Assembly: GCF_036226745.1 (NCBI RefSeq)
Contig: NZ_CP109013.1
Span: 248,001-312,000 of the forward strand
Direction: 5' to 3'
DNA from: Streptomyces sp. NBC_00683
GTDB taxonomy: Bacteria > Actinomycetota > Actinomycetes > Streptomycetales > Streptomycetaceae
Length of the DNA stretch: 64,000 nucleotides
In this document: positions 9,855-19,080 of the stretch, in pieces
How positions within the stretch are numbered: position 1 is the stretch's first letter
Layout of the letters: each line of letters starts with the position of its first letter
Translations under genes and position numbers: made by a program
Notes under the pieces: generated by a model
Database searches by the model: none
Told to the model about the DNA's origin: nothing
Seen by the model: the letters and a program-made list of their open reading frames with translations, nothing else

Positions 9855-11753
9855 TCAACCCTTGTCGAACTCGGCGTCGATGACATCGTCGTCATCGTTG
9901 CCACCACTCGGGGGAGCGCCGGTGGCGGCGTCCTGGCCCGGGCCTCCCGTGGCGGTGGCACCCTGCTGGGCAGCCAGTCCGGCGAGGACCTGCTGGAGTT
10001 CGGAGGCCAGTGGCCGCACACGCTCCACGCCTGCCTCTTCCTTGACCGCCGCCCGGGCATCGGAGACGAGCATCTCGGCGCGCGCCTTCTCGTGCGCGGG
10101 GGCTGCGTCGCCCAGTTCGGCGAGGCGCTTCTCGACCTGGTACGCGACGGCGTCGAGCTCGTTGCGTGCGTCTACGGCCTCGCGGAGCTCTCGGTCCTGG
10201 CCCTGGTTGCTCTCGGCCTCCTGGACCATGCGCTCGACCTCACTGCGGTCCAGGTTGGAGCTTTCGCTGATGGTGATGCCCTGTTCCTTGCCGGTGTCCC
10301 CGTCGCGCGCCTTGACATTGAGGATGCCGTTGGCGTCGATGTCGAAGGTGACCTCGATCTGGGGTTCGCCTCGCGGCGCCGGCCGGATGTCGGTGAGCTG
10401 GAACCGGCCGAGCACGCGGTTGTCGGCAGCACGCTCGCGCTCACCCTGGAGGACCACCACATCGACGGCCGGCTGGTTGTCCTCGGCGGTGGAGAACGTC
10501 TCGGTACGCCGCACCGGGATGGTGGTGTTCCGCTCGATGATCTTGGTCATGACCCCGCCGCGCGTCTCGACGCCCAGCGACAGGGGTGTGACATCGAGCA
10601 GCAGGACGTCCTTGACCTCGCCCTTGAGCACCCCGGCCTGGATCGCGGCGCCCAGGGCCACGACTTCGTCGGGGTTGACGCTCATGTTGGGGTCCTTGCC
10701 GCCGGTCAGCCGGCGGACCAGGGCCTGGACCGCTGGTATGCGTGTGGAGCCGCCTACGAGGATGACCTCGTCGATGTCGCTCTCACCGACCTTGGCGTCG
10801 GCCATTGCCTGCTGGACCGGCTCCAGGCACCGTTCCACGAGGTCGCCGGTGATCTGCTCGAATGTGGACCGCATGACGGAGTCGGTGAGGTGTTTGGGGC
10901 CCGCGGCATCGGCGGTGATGAACGGCAGGCTGACCTGCGTCTGCGTCACAGAACTGAGCTCGGTCTTGGCCTTCTCCGCCGCCTCGAACAGGCGTTGCAG
11001 CGCCTGCGGGTCATTCCGCAGGTCGATGCCGTTCTCCTTCTGGAAGCCGTCTGCGAGATGGTCCACCAGGCGCCGGTCGAAGTCGTCGCCGCCCAGGTGG
11101 CTGTCCCCGGCGGTGGAGCGCACCTCCACCACGCCGTCGCCGACATCGAGGATGCTCACGTCGAAGGTGCCGCCGCCCAGGTCGAAGACGAGGACGGTCT
11201 CGTGCTCCTTCTTGTCCATGCCGTACGCGAGAGCGGCAGCCGTCGGCTCATTGATGATCCGCAGCACCTCCAGACCCGCGATCCGACCGGCATCCTTGGT
11301 GGCGGTGCGCTGGGCGTCGTTGAAGTAGGCGGGCACCGTGATGACCGCCTCCGTGACGCGCTCCCCCATCTGCTTGGAGGCGTCGTCGGCGAGTTTGCGC
11401 AGCACCTGTGCGCTGATCTCCTCAGGCGCGTACAGCTTGTCGCGCACCTTGAAGCGGGCCGCTCCGCCGTCGCCCTCGACGACGTCGTACGCCACCGCTT
11501 TCGCCTCGTCCGAAATCTCGTCGAAGTGCCGGCCGATGAATCGCTTGGCCGAGTAGATGGTGCCCTTGGGGTTGAGGATCGCCTGGCGCCGGGCCATCTG
11601 GCCCACCAGACGCTCCCCGGTGTCGGTGAAGGCCACCACGGACGGTGTCGTTCGGTTGCCCTCGGTGTTGGGCACAACGGACGGCTCGCCGCCCTCCCAC
11701 ACGGCGATTACCGAGTTGGTGGTACCCAGGTCGATACCCACTGCCCTGGCCAT
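9855..11753 (-). CDS. dnaK: Molecular chaperone DnaK (Hsp70), probable second copy
   Basis: A 632-residue Hsp70 with ATPase motifs [13 protein letters not shown] at the N-terminus, [14 protein letters not shown] near residue 180 and [11 protein letters not shown] near 330, a linker with [16 protein letters not shown], then the substrate-binding domain and a Gly-rich tail ending [13 protein letters not shown]. It uses ATP to bind and release unfolded proteins. First gene of the operon; start ATG at 11751-11753 follows GGGAGGAG. Streptomyces usually has a main dnaK operon with hspR, and the CbpM/ClpB/Trx arrangement here suggests an accessory copy; this is inference. I found no CIRCE or HAIR element upstream, so its control differs or was missed. 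Confidence 0.97.
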   Translation of the reverse strand: MARAVGIDLGTTNSVIAVWEGGEPSVVPNTEGNRTTPSVVAFTDTGERLVGQMARRQAILNPKGTIYSAKRFIGRHFDEISDEAKAVAYDVVEGDGGAARFKVRDKLYAPEEISAQVLRKLADDASKQMGERVTEAVITVPAYFNDAQRTATKDAGRIAGLEVLRIINEPTAAALAYGMDKKEHETVLVFDLGGGTFDVSILDVGDGVVEVRSTAGDSHLGGDDFDRRLVDHLADGFQKENGIDLRNDPQALQRLFEAAEKAKTELSSVTQTQVSLPFITADAAGPKHLTDSVMRSTFEQITGDLVERCLEPVQQAMADAKVGESDIDEVILVGGSTRIPAVQALVRRLTGGKDPNMSVNPDEVVALGAAIQAGVLKGEVKDVLLLDVTPLSLGVETRGGVMTKIIERNTTIPVRRTETFSTAEDNQPAVDVVVLQGERERAADNRVLGRFQLTDIRPAPRGEPQIEVTFDIDANGILNVKARDGDTGKEQGITISESSNLDRSEVERMVQEAESNQGQDRELREAVDARNELDAVAYQVEKRLAELGDAAPAHEKARAEMLVSDARAAVKEEAGVERVRPLASELQQVLAGLAAQQGATATGGPGQDAATGAPPSGGNDDDDVIDAEFDKG

Positions 11754-12241
11754 GAGGAACTCCTCCCGGTGCTGCGGCCTGCGCCGACTCTCCGGTTCGC
11801 TTTCGTTCAGCTATGGATAGGACCTCCGCGGGCGCCCAGCGGCGCGCCAGGTACTGCGTCACCGCGATCATGCGAACAGCTTCCCGACCAGCACTCTGAA
11901 GATCAGCCGCAAGCGCGAGGAACAAGACCGACGCGGCGGGGCTTAGGCGGTTCACCAGCCCGAACAGGCAGACGGTACGCCTCGTACAGGGCAGCCGACG
12001 TGCTATTCAGCTCCGGCGTCGCCCTGCACCTCGTGCCGGTTCACACGCGGAGGACTTCGAACGCATCCCAGCATGGCGAACCGCGTGGTTCCACGCCTGC
12101 GCCTGGCCGGCCAGAAGTACACGAGCCCGGTCACCCTAGGAGCACTAGAGTGGAAATACGGACATTTCGCACGGGGTGGTTCGTGAGCGGGGTGGCCGAA
12201 ACACCGCTCGACTCGCCCTCTGAGGGCTCGGGAGTGATCCC
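11754..12241. promoter_or_regulatory. Divergent promoter region between dnaK operon and PucR-type regulator
   Basis: About 490 bases that must hold promoters for both directions. I see GGGAGGAG before dnaK, and on the regulator side an imperfect inverted repeat GAAAT-N6-ATTTC (12153-12168) beside CTAGGAGCACTAG (12135-12147). These could bind the neighbouring regulator, which is a guess. No classical CIRCE, HAIR or SigR promoter was recognised. Confidence 0.4.
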
Positions 12242-12292
12242 ATGGCCAGGAGCCGGCCGCACAACCTGTACCGCTCCGACCGAAAGGGCAGC

Positions 12293-14014
12293 ATGTCGCG
12301 GGACAGCTCCCGGCGGGCCCCCGCAGCCGCGCGCGGAGAGCCCCACCGCCCTGCTCAGCCCCCCACCGAGCATGCCCTCCACGAACTCACGCTGCTGTCC
12401 TGCACTCTGTTCGACACCCCGGATGAACGCGAGATCCTGCGCCTGGCCATGGACCACATAGCCGCCATCGGGCCGTACATCGCCGAGGCCGGCTACCTCG
12501 AAGCGGACGGTGACCTCGTCCCCAGCCCGAGGAACCGGAAGAATCATGCCTTGGCCGTGGGCCGGAGGGTGCGGGAGCTGGCCGGACAGGACGGTTCTGT
12601 GACCGTGCCCGGCAGGCCCCGGGGCCGGGCCCTGGGACTGCGCGGACTCGAGGGACTCCACGGTTATCTTGTAGTGACGTCCCGCTCCCGGCCCACCGAA
12701 GCCCAGCGGTCCCTGCTCGCCACACTCGTCAGGCACACCGCTGCTGCGTTGTCAGTCGCGGTCGCACACCGCCGCCGTCGCGAGGGGGTCCTGGAGCTGG
12801 ACCGGCTCAGGAAGGAACGCGCAGCCCTCCAGCGACAGCTGATCGCCGTCGTAGCTGAGCTGGCATACCGGCGAACCGTTCACGCACGCATGGCCAAAGT
12901 CGCCGCCTCGGCCGATGCCGAGGAGGCCGTCACCCACGCCCTGCACGGGCTGACTGGACTCCCCGCTCTGGTCGAGGACCGCTTCGGCCGACTGAGGTCC
13001 TGGGCCGGCCCCAGCCGACCCGACCCCTATCCGGAACCGGACCCCGTGCGCCAGGACGAACTGTTGAACGCCGTTGGCCGGGAGGCCGGGCCGGCGCGGA
13101 TCAAGGACCGACTGATCACTCTGGTCCGCCCGCACGGCGAGATCCTGGGCACGCTGGCTCTGGTCGACCCCCACGGCGAGGCAGACGAACACACCGTGCT
13201 CGCGCTGGAACAGGCCGCCACGTCGCTCGCCCCGGAGCTGGCGCACCTGCGCAACCTGGCCGAAGTGGAACTGAGGCTGCACCGCGAGCTGGCCGACGAC
13301 CTACTGGCAGGAACGGACGAGACCAGCGCCTACGCCCGGTCCGAGGCCGTCGGACACGACCTGCGCCGCAGCCACTACATCGTCGTGGTGCACTGGTCGG
13401 ACCGGACGGACGATTCCTTCGCGCAGACCGTGGGCCGGGCGGCCTCTGCCGTGGGCATGCGCTCACTGCTGACCCGACGTGCCGAGAACGTGGTCCTGCT
13501 CGCTGATGACAGGCCGCACGCCCGAGCGCTGTACGAGGCGCTCACCCTGGAGACGGGGACACCGTCCGGGACCATCGGCGTGAGCGCCCGATGCGATTCC
13601 CCCGACGACATCCCCCAGCGATATCAGGAGGCGCAGCGCGCCCTGGAAGTGCGCCGCCACTCCCGCAAGCGATACGGCATGACGTTCTTCGACGAACTCG
13701 GCCTCTACCGCATCCTGGGACCTGGCAACGATTACCGGGAACTGGAGGCGTTCGTCCACGAGTGGCTCGGGCAGCTCATGGACTACGACGCCCGACACCA
13801 CGCGGCCATGGTGGAGACCCTGTCGCGGTACTTCGACTGCGGCGGCAACTACGACGAGACCGCCGCATCCCTCGCGATCCACCGCAGCACGCTGCGCTAC
13901 AGGCTCCAGCGCATCCGCGACATCAGCGGCAACGACCTCGCGAACGTCGAGGACCGGCTCAACCTCCAGGTGGCGACCCGAGTGTGGAAGATCGTGTTGG
14001 GCGGATCCGGCTGA
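12293..14014 (+). CDS. PucR/CdaR-family transcriptional regulator with GAF-like sensor regions
   Basis: About 573 residues. The N-terminal half shows GAF-like segments (residues about 25-170 and 200-330) joined by a coiled coil (RREGVLELDRLRKERAALQRQLIAVVAELAYR). The C-terminus is the PucR helix-turn-helix: ALAIHRSTLRYRLQRIRDISG type (here YDETAASLAIHRSTLRYRL). Family members bind DNA and respond to small molecules; the ligand here is unknown. I chose ATG 12293, which has AAGGG five bases upstream; an in-frame ATG at 12242 is possible. It is divergent from the chaperone operon and could control it or the acetate kinase gene downstream. Confidence 0.85.
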   Translation: MSRDSSRRAPAAARGEPHRPAQPPTEHALHELTLLSCTLFDTPDEREILRLAMDHIAAIGPYIAEAGYLEADGDLVPSPRNRKNHALAVGRRVRELAGQDGSVTVPGRPRGRALGLRGLEGLHGYLVVTSRSRPTEAQRSLLATLVRHTAAALSVAVAHRRRREGVLELDRLRKERAALQRQLIAVVAELAYRRTVHARMAKVAASADAEEAVTHALHGLTGLPALVEDRFGRLRSWAGPSRPDPYPEPDPVRQDELLNAVGREAGPARIKDRLITLVRPHGEILGTLALVDPHGEADEHTVLALEQAATSLAPELAHLRNLAEVELRLHRELADDLLAGTDETSAYARSEAVGHDLRRSHYIVVVHWSDRTDDSFAQTVGRAASAVGMRSLLTRRAENVVLLADDRPHARALYEALTLETGTPSGTIGVSARCDSPDDIPQRYQEAQRALEVRRHSRKRYGMTFFDELGLYRILGPGNDYRELEAFVHEWLGQLMDYDARHHAAMVETLSRYFDCGGNYDETAASLAIHRSTLRYRLQRIRDISGNDLANVEDRLNLQVATRVWKIVLGGSG

Positions 14015-14401
14015 TGCCTGGTACAGGAGCTGGGCAAGCGCATTACCCGGCCCTGGAGTCGGGAGGTCCGCTCCTTCGACCGTGATGTGTGCGTCCGGGC
14101 GTCGGATGCAGGCGGGCCGCGCTTCCGCCCCCGCCGGTCTCGTGACTGCGCAGCAGCGTGTTCGCCCGCTGCCCACAACGCTTGCGCTGTCTGCTGGTTG
14201 CGAGGGCGGCAGCAGCGCACGACCCCAGGCTGAGCAACGTTCATAGAACATGTCCACAGGAGCCGGTACATCGTGGCCACCGTCTGACCGTCACTCTCGT
14301 CATGCCTGATCCCTCGGCTTCTTCGAAGCATCGGATATCCCCGCAAGCGTCCGGCCCTGTGTGAACTCCGAACGCCGACGTGGCGGTGGCATCGGCCCGC
14401 C
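14015..14401. other. Convergent spacer without a convincing gene
   Basis: About 390 bases between the convergent PucR-type regulator and acetate kinase. Short frames exist but none has both a start signal and recognisable homology. A small inverted repeat GTTC-ATA-GAAC lies near 14239-14249. I did not find a clear terminator. Confidence 0.4.
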
Positions 14402-15514
14402 TCAGCGGTGAGCCAAGAGAGCCCGGGTCTCAATGTTGATCTGCTGAGCCTCTCCGGTGGGGACGACCACAACGGGAACTCGCGCGCCGGGCTCGCTGAT
14501 GATTTCGGGACGTTCGGCGACCAGTGGTCGCAGGCCGCCCGTGAGGCCGAACACAGACAACCCTGCGCACACCTCCTCACGCACCTCAGGCTGGTCCTCG
14601 CCGATCTCGCCGGTGAAAACGAGAGCGTCCAGGCGGCTCAAGGATGCGGCCATGCCTGCGATGCCGCGACGGCACTGGTGGGTGAAGACGTCAAGGGCGA
14701 GTGCGGCGCGCTCGTCGCCTGCCGCCCGGCTGCGGACCAGGTCGCGCGTGTCGTCCGAAGTGCCGGAGAGGGCGAGCAGACCGGACCTGTGATTCAGAGC
14801 GTCCTCGATCTCGTTCGCAGACACATTCTTCCGTGTGATCAGCCAGGTCAGGGCGCCAGGGTCGACGCTGCCGCTGCGACGACTCATCACCAGACCCTCC
14901 AAGGGCGTAAAGCCCATAGTCGTGTCGACACTGCGCCCATCACGCACCGCGCAGGCGGAGCAGCCACCGCCAAGGTGCACCATCACCAGGTGCAGCTGCT
15001 CGGGACGGCGGCCGAGGAGTTCAGCGGTGCGGGCCAGCGCCCAGGCGTAGGACAGACCGTGGAAGCCGTAGCGGCGCAGTCCGTACTGATCGCGCCAGCT
15101 GGAAGGTACCGCGTACTCCCGTGCCGCAACGGGTAAGCCGGCGTGGAAGACGGTGTCGAAGCAGGCGACGTGCGGAACTCCCGGCAGCAGATCCCGAGCC
15201 GCGTCCAGAACGGTCAGTGCTTGGGGGACGTGCAATGGCGCGAGGTCTGCCACCCGGTTCAAGCGGGCACGCACATCGTCGTCCAGCAGAGTGTGGCTGC
15301 GCAGCTCCGATCCGCCGTGGACGATGCGGTGACCCACAGCTGTGGGAGCCGGCCCTTCCTTCAGTAGCTGCCGCAGCGATCCGATTGCCCCCTCGCCAGG
15401 CGGAGAGTCACTGTGGTGCTCGTTGAGGACTTGACCACCGTCCCCGAAGACCGTCAGACGCAGGCTCGATGACCCCGCGTCAGCAACCAAGACCGGGCTG
15501 GTTCGTGTGCGCAC
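14402..15514 (-). CDS. ackA: Acetate/propionate kinase family protein
   Basis: About 370 residues in the acetokinase family. Seen: the phosphate-binding N-terminus VADAGSSSLRLTVF, VGHRIVHGG, FDTVFHAGLP, RRYGFHGLSY, HLGGGCSACAVRDGRSVDTTMGFTPLEGLVMSRRSGSVDPG and VFTGEIGED. It interconverts acetyl phosphate plus ADP with acetate plus ATP, giving substrate-level ATP in the cytoplasm. The GTG at 15512-15514 has GGGAGAGG at good spacing, so I prefer it; a TTG nine codons earlier is open too. No phosphotransacetylase is nearby. Position beside a chaperone operon suggests a role in energy supply under stress, an inference. Confidence 0.9.
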   Translation of the reverse strand: MRTRTSPVLVADAGSSSLRLTVFGDGGQVLNEHHSDSPPGEGAIGSLRQLLKEGPAPTAVGHRIVHGGSELRSHTLLDDDVRARLNRVADLAPLHVPQALTVLDAARDLLPGVPHVACFDTVFHAGLPVAAREYAVPSSWRDQYGLRRYGFHGLSYAWALARTAELLGRRPEQLHLVMVHLGGGCSACAVRDGRSVDTTMGFTPLEGLVMSRRSGSVDPGALTWLITRKNVSANEIEDALNHRSGLLALSGTSDDTRDLVRSRAAGDERAALALDVFTHQCRRGIAGMAASLSRLDALVFTGEIGEDQPEVREEVCAGLSVFGLTGGLRPLVAERPEIISEPGARVPVVVVPTGEAQQINIETRALLAHR

Positions 15515-15684
15515 ACGCCGATCCTCTCCCTCGTTCCGCAAGCATCCCTCGAATGACTTTCATGACTTTCGTAGCGGGCTTCCACGCCCCGGCACTGAGT
15601 ACCCGATCCGATCGCACTGGAAACAGAACGGTGCGCTAAGCGAGCCCGGCAGACCAGCAATCGGCGTACCGATCAGCAGGGCGC

Positions 15685-16578
15685 TCAGACCCACTGGCGA
15701 CTTCCAATCGCCGCTACGGCCGATGTAGGGCCGGCATTCCGGCTGGGGCGCGCGGGCAAGCCGTGGAGAAGCATCTTGCGCGCGAGGGTGGCCGCTGAAC
15801 GGTGTGTTCCGGCGGCGTAGCCAGGCAAGAGCCAGCTGGGGCGCGCCGTGATGCGGCCTACTGCCGAGTGTTGTACGGCGTGTTCGGCTTGGCGTTGCAG
15901 GAGTTGATGGACGGCTGGCGGCAGCATGACGGGGTACTCGCCGATGAGCAAATGGGGCGTGCTGCCGGCAGTGATGGCGGAATGCGTGAGAACGGAGATC
16001 CGTGTGATCGGCATCCCGTAGAGCAGCATCAGGGCCCCGGTGACGCGTACCTCCAGGGGAAGCATGTCGTCGTGCAGGCAGCGTCGGAGATGTGCCCAGT
16101 GCTCGCTCTGGCTCCACCAACGGTGGGTCTCGTCCCGCTGCCGGTCTGAGATTTCGTGATTTCCGGTGAGGCGGCGCTGGTGGGCCCAGCGTAGGAAGAG
16201 CCGGATGTGTCGGCGATCCCGCCTCTCGGACAGCCACGTGTCGATGTCGCCCTGGGCCAGACTGGCCAAGAGGATGTCGCGCTCGTCGAGCCAGGTAAGA
16301 AATGCTGCAATGGAACGGACGGCGTTGCGTATCGACGCCGCACTGTTGGGTGTGAAGCGGCCCAGGACCACACCGTCCACGTTCACGCCGCGGACCGGAA
16401 CGGCGACCAGATCGCCCGCGTCCACTGGCTCGCTGATCAAGTGGGTGGCCGGTTCACGGGCAGGGTGGAGTCGGCACCGCTGTAACCGCTCAGCAAAGAG
16501 GCAGGACCGCCATCGCCTCTGTCTCTGCCTCCGCGTTACGACGCGAGGGCGCAGACTCTGTTCCCAAGGGCCCGCCAT
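15685..16578 (-). pseudogene. Truncated tyrosine-recombinase-like gene (degenerate)
   Basis: An open frame of 297 codons whose middle matches Streptomyces recombinase-like proteins: an N-terminal SAM-like core-binding segment (SIAAFLTWLDERDILLASLAQGDIDTWLSERR, RLFLRWAHQRR) and a catalytic-domain-like part (RRCLHDDMLPLEVRVTGALMLLYGMPITRI, LLPGYAAG). The frame ends soon after PARPSRNAG, before the His-x-x-Arg and Tyr region, and its N-terminal 35 residues look unrelated. The active-site tyrosine is therefore missing and integration activity is unlikely. A transposase fragment abuts its right end, and acetate kinase lies on the left. It is read as a decayed mobile-element gene. Confidence 0.6.
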
Positions 16579-16580
16579 GG

Positions 16581-16673
16581 AGCCCGCTTCTGGAGGACCG
16601 GGTCCTCCTCCTGCCGGTGGCCACGTACTGGCGGACGAACCTGACGCTGCGGCAGCTCGCCCCGCTCTTCGGG
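16581..16673 (+). mobile_element. IS5-type transposase fragment
   Basis: A stretch of 31 codons reads PLLEDRVLLLPVATYWRTNL followed by TLRQLAPLFG, which matches the helix-turn-helix region near the N-terminus of IS5-family (DDE) transposases common in Streptomyces. The match stops abruptly after LFG, three bases before the stop codon of the convergent HxlR gene. No DDE catalytic domain or terminal repeats remain. It is a remnant, assigned by recalled family pattern only. Confidence 0.55.
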
Positions 16674-16675
16674 AC

Positions 16676-17044
16676 CTATGCGTCCTTCTCCTCAGCTGTC
16701 TCGTGAAAGGCGACGACGGCCTCGCCGTTGGTTCTTGCCCACTCGGTGAGCCTTCTGATGGGCTCCTCCAAGGTGCGCCCGAGCTCGGTCAGGCTGTATT
16801 CCACGCGTGGTGGTGCTTCGGCGTACGCGCGTCGCTCGATGAGCCCGTTGTCCTGGAGGCGGCGCAGCGTCTGCGTCAGTACTTTGCGCGAGACGCCTCC
16901 GATGAGCTCGACCAACTCGCCGTGGCGCAAGGGGCCGTTGCTCAGAGCGAAGAGCGTGACCACGGCCCACTTGCTGGCGATGATCTCGATGGCCAGGCGC
17001 GCTGGGCAGTCGGCGAGGAAGACGGTGCCGGGACGGAGGCTCAC
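16676..17044 (-). CDS. HxlR-family transcriptional regulator
   Basis: A 122-residue winged-helix regulator: CPARLAIEIIASKWAVVTLFAL, GPLRHGELVELIGGVSRKVLTQTLRRLQDNGLIERRAY, and EYSLTELGRTLEEPIRRLTEWA are the HxlR signature. Members often sense reactive electrophiles through an N-terminal Cys (here Cys13) and repress a divergent gene. The GTG start at 17042-17044 has no ribosome-binding site, but TACCCT lies 7 bases upstream, the layout of a leaderless transcript. The GGTACC repeat overlaps this -10, so autoregulation is likely. Confidence 0.92.
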   Translation of the reverse strand: MSLRPGTVFLADCPARLAIEIIASKWAVVTLFALSNGPLRHGELVELIGGVSRKVLTQTLRRLQDNGLIERRAYAEAPPRVEYSLTELGRTLEEPIRRLTEWARTNGEAVVAFHETAEEKDA

Positions 17045-17053
17045 GAGCTGAAG

Positions 17054-17069
17054 GGTACCTTCAGGTACC
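17054..17069. promoter_or_regulatory. Candidate HxlR operator GGTACC-TTCA-GGTACC
   Basis: Two GGTACC hexamers separated by TTCA, forming both a direct repeat and a palindrome, directly upstream of the HxlR start and overlapping its likely -10 (TACCCT on the minus strand). A rightward TAGCGT hexamer lies at 17081-17086. HxlR proteins are known to bind such inverted repeats in divergent intergenic regions. Confidence 0.6.
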
Positions 17070-17086
17070 TAACGGCTGCCTAGCGT

Positions 17087-17517
17087 CGAGGGTATGCAGC
17101 GCACCACTTCGAAGTGCACCGAAGTCGAACTCGGCGTCTTTTTCCCTTACCGACATCGTCCCAGGCGCCACCACCTGGCAACGAGTTTGCGGCATCGAGG
17201 ACGCCTGCGTCTCACCGACGGGGCGGGGCTCGACGTACTCGGTTGCAGGGTCACCGGACTGCGCCCGCCGTGCCGGCCGTCTGGGGCTGCCGATGACGCC
17301 GGCGCATCTGGGAGGCAGTCCCGCCCGGGCCCAACCGGCCGTCGATCTGTACTGGACGTCGCACCCACCGTGCGAAGCGAATCCGGCTGAACAGTCGCCT
17401 CAGCCGTCATCGTGCCGGGTCTGTCAGCCGCCCTGCACCGCAAGCACGCCCAGCAGTACGCGCGTGGAACCCAAGTTCACCCGCCAGTGGATACACACCC
17501 ATGCCAAGGAGACAGTT
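17087..17517. other. Long spacer downstream of the HxlR operator; possible lost target gene
   Basis: About 430 bases. TAGCGT (17081-17086) lies 7 bases before ATG 17094, as in a leaderless gene, but the frame from that ATG (98 codons) has no recognisable family and looks like out-of-frame GC-rich sequence. It may be a decayed target gene of the HxlR regulator or a long leader of the hydrolase gene. Confidence 0.35.
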
Positions 17518-18252
17518 ATGACCTGCCCGACCACCTACGTCCTCGTACACGGTGCGTGGCACGACGGACAGTCCTGGAACCGCGTCGCCCCACTGCTCAC
17601 CGCCCAGGGCCACCGTGTCTTCACGCCGTCCCTCGCCGGCCACGGGGACAAGGCACACCTGCTCAGCCCCGAGATCGGCCTTGCCACCCACACCGACGAC
17701 ATCGTCAGCCTCATCCTCGCCAACGACCTGGACGACATCGTCCTCGTCGGGCACAGCTACGCGGGAATGGTCATCTCAAGCGTGGCGAACCAGGTTCCCG
17801 CGCGCATCTCCCGCCTGCTGTACCTCGACGCGATGGTGCCGACGCACGGCGAGAACGCCATCGACGTCATGCCGCTCACACAGGTCATGATCGACGGTGC
17901 CGCCGGCAGTGCCGAGCCCTGGCGCATTCCGCCTCTGCCTGAGTTCCCCGCACCCCACGGCCTCTTCGGAGTCACCGAGCCAGCCGACATCGCCTGGCTC
18001 AGGACCACGCTGACAGATGAGTCGGTCCTCTGCTTCCAGCAGCCCGCCGAGATGGACAACCCCGCACAGGCGTCCATCCCCCGGGTTCACATTCTCTGCA
18101 TCGGCAACGAGCCCGAGGACGTCACACGTCGGCCCATCCCGAAGGTTCAGCCCAACGGCGAACCGTCACGCGTCCACAAGCTGGACACCGGCCACGACGC
18201 CATGATCACCAAGCCCGCGGAACTCAGCGCCCTGCTGCTCGAAAACGCCTGA
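17518..18252 (+). CDS. Alpha/beta hydrolase
   Basis: A 244-residue alpha/beta hydrolase: oxyanion-hole motif VLVHGAWHDGQSW near residue 9, nucleophile elbow VGHSYAGMV (Ser near residue 79) and a C-terminal catalytic His in DTGHDAM. The arrangement resembles esterases of the EstC/salicylate-esterase-like group. Substrate unknown. No signal peptide. Start ATG 17518-17520 follows AAGGAGACAGTT; longer open reading upstream is not supported. It is followed 72 bases later by a DoxX gene on the same strand, probably one operon, controlled by the divergent HxlR regulator. Confidence 0.9.
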   Translation: MTCPTTYVLVHGAWHDGQSWNRVAPLLTAQGHRVFTPSLAGHGDKAHLLSPEIGLATHTDDIVSLILANDLDDIVLVGHSYAGMVISSVANQVPARISRLLYLDAMVPTHGENAIDVMPLTQVMIDGAAGSAEPWRIPPLPEFPAPHGLFGVTEPADIAWLRTTLTDESVLCFQQPAEMDNPAQASIPRVHILCIGNEPEDVTRRPIPKVQPNGEPSRVHKLDTGHDAMITKPAELSALLLENA

Positions 18253-18324
18253 CCTGCGAAGCAAGCACGACCAGGTCGGCGATTGTCCAGATACTCCACC
18301 CCGCTGAACAGTTGAGGTCCCACC

Positions 18325-18675
18325 ATGTTCATCACCTACGCCATCGTCGCTGTACTCATGTCGGCGGTGCTCTTGGCTTCGGCAGGTGCCAAATTCACCC
18401 GGCCGAAGCGGCTCGTCGACCAGATGTCCACCCTTGGCCTGCCCTATGGCGTACTGCCGTTCCTGGGCGTCGCCCAGATAGCAGGCACCGGCGGCCTCGT
18501 CGTCGGACTCTGGTGGGGGCCCCTCGGAATAGCCGCCGCCGTCGCCCTGACGCTCTACTTCATCGGCGCAGTCGCCACACACCTGCGCGCCAATGACTAC
18601 AAGGGAGCACCACCGGCAGCCGTCCTCGCAGCTGTCGCCATCGCCCTCATCGCACTGCGCTCCTCAACCCTGTGA
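18325..18675 (+). CDS. DoxX-family membrane protein
   Basis: A 116-residue integral membrane protein with four predicted hydrophobic helices (residues about 4-22, 44-63, 66-86, 95-112). The first helix and its SAGAKFTRPKRLVDQM follow-up are DoxX-like. Family roles include quinone-linked or thiol oxidant defence membrane complexes, but for small DoxX proteins no biochemical activity is fixed. It shares strand and likely transcript with the preceding hydrolase. Confidence 0.85.
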   Translation: MFITYAIVAVLMSAVLLASAGAKFTRPKRLVDQMSTLGLPYGVLPFLGVAQIAGTGGLVVGLWWGPLGIAAAVALTLYFIGAVATHLRANDYKGAPPAAVLAAVAIALIALRSSTL

Positions 18676-19080
18676 CTGCCCTCCACCACCCGACGCGGCA
18701 TCAACGCGCCGCCGTGCAGCCGACCAAAGACTCAGCATGAATGGCGGAGTTGTCCTCCAGCACCGGCCGCGCCACGGCCGCCGGGCACCCTCTGCCGGGT
18801 GGCGCCCACTGCGTACAGAGACCACGGAACGGAACCTCGCCTGCGAGGGCGTGGCGCTTCCCGCTCGGCCGGGTTGATCTCGCCGGCGCAAGGGCTCTCT
18901 TGGTGGGAGAGATCCCGCCCTCCAACTTGACCGCGACCGCTCGTCCCCCACCCACGCCAGGGGAACACCGGGTGAACCATCTGGGAGGCACTCTCGAAGA
19001 CCGCGCCGCTGCGCTGTATCCATACGGATGAATCTCCGCGCGGCCGGGAATAGCGGGCACGCAAGGCTGTTGATCACACC
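18676..19080. other. Intergenic region, nothing recognised
   Basis: About 400 bases between DoxX and the luciferase-like gene. Open frames on both strands lack start signals and family similarity. It must hold the promoter of the downstream gene; I could not pick a clear hexamer pair. Confidence 0.4.

Noticed and set aside
11754..12241. Search for CIRCE or HAIR sites upstream of dnaK
   Set aside because: No matching sequence was seen, so none is claimed.
9621..12461. Plus-strand open frame of 946 codons opposite dnaK
   Set aside because: A shadow of dnaK and grpE; no known family.
17094..17390. Small plus-strand gene after the HxlR operator
   Set aside because: It has a leaderless-like -10 but the protein has no recognisable family and looks random.
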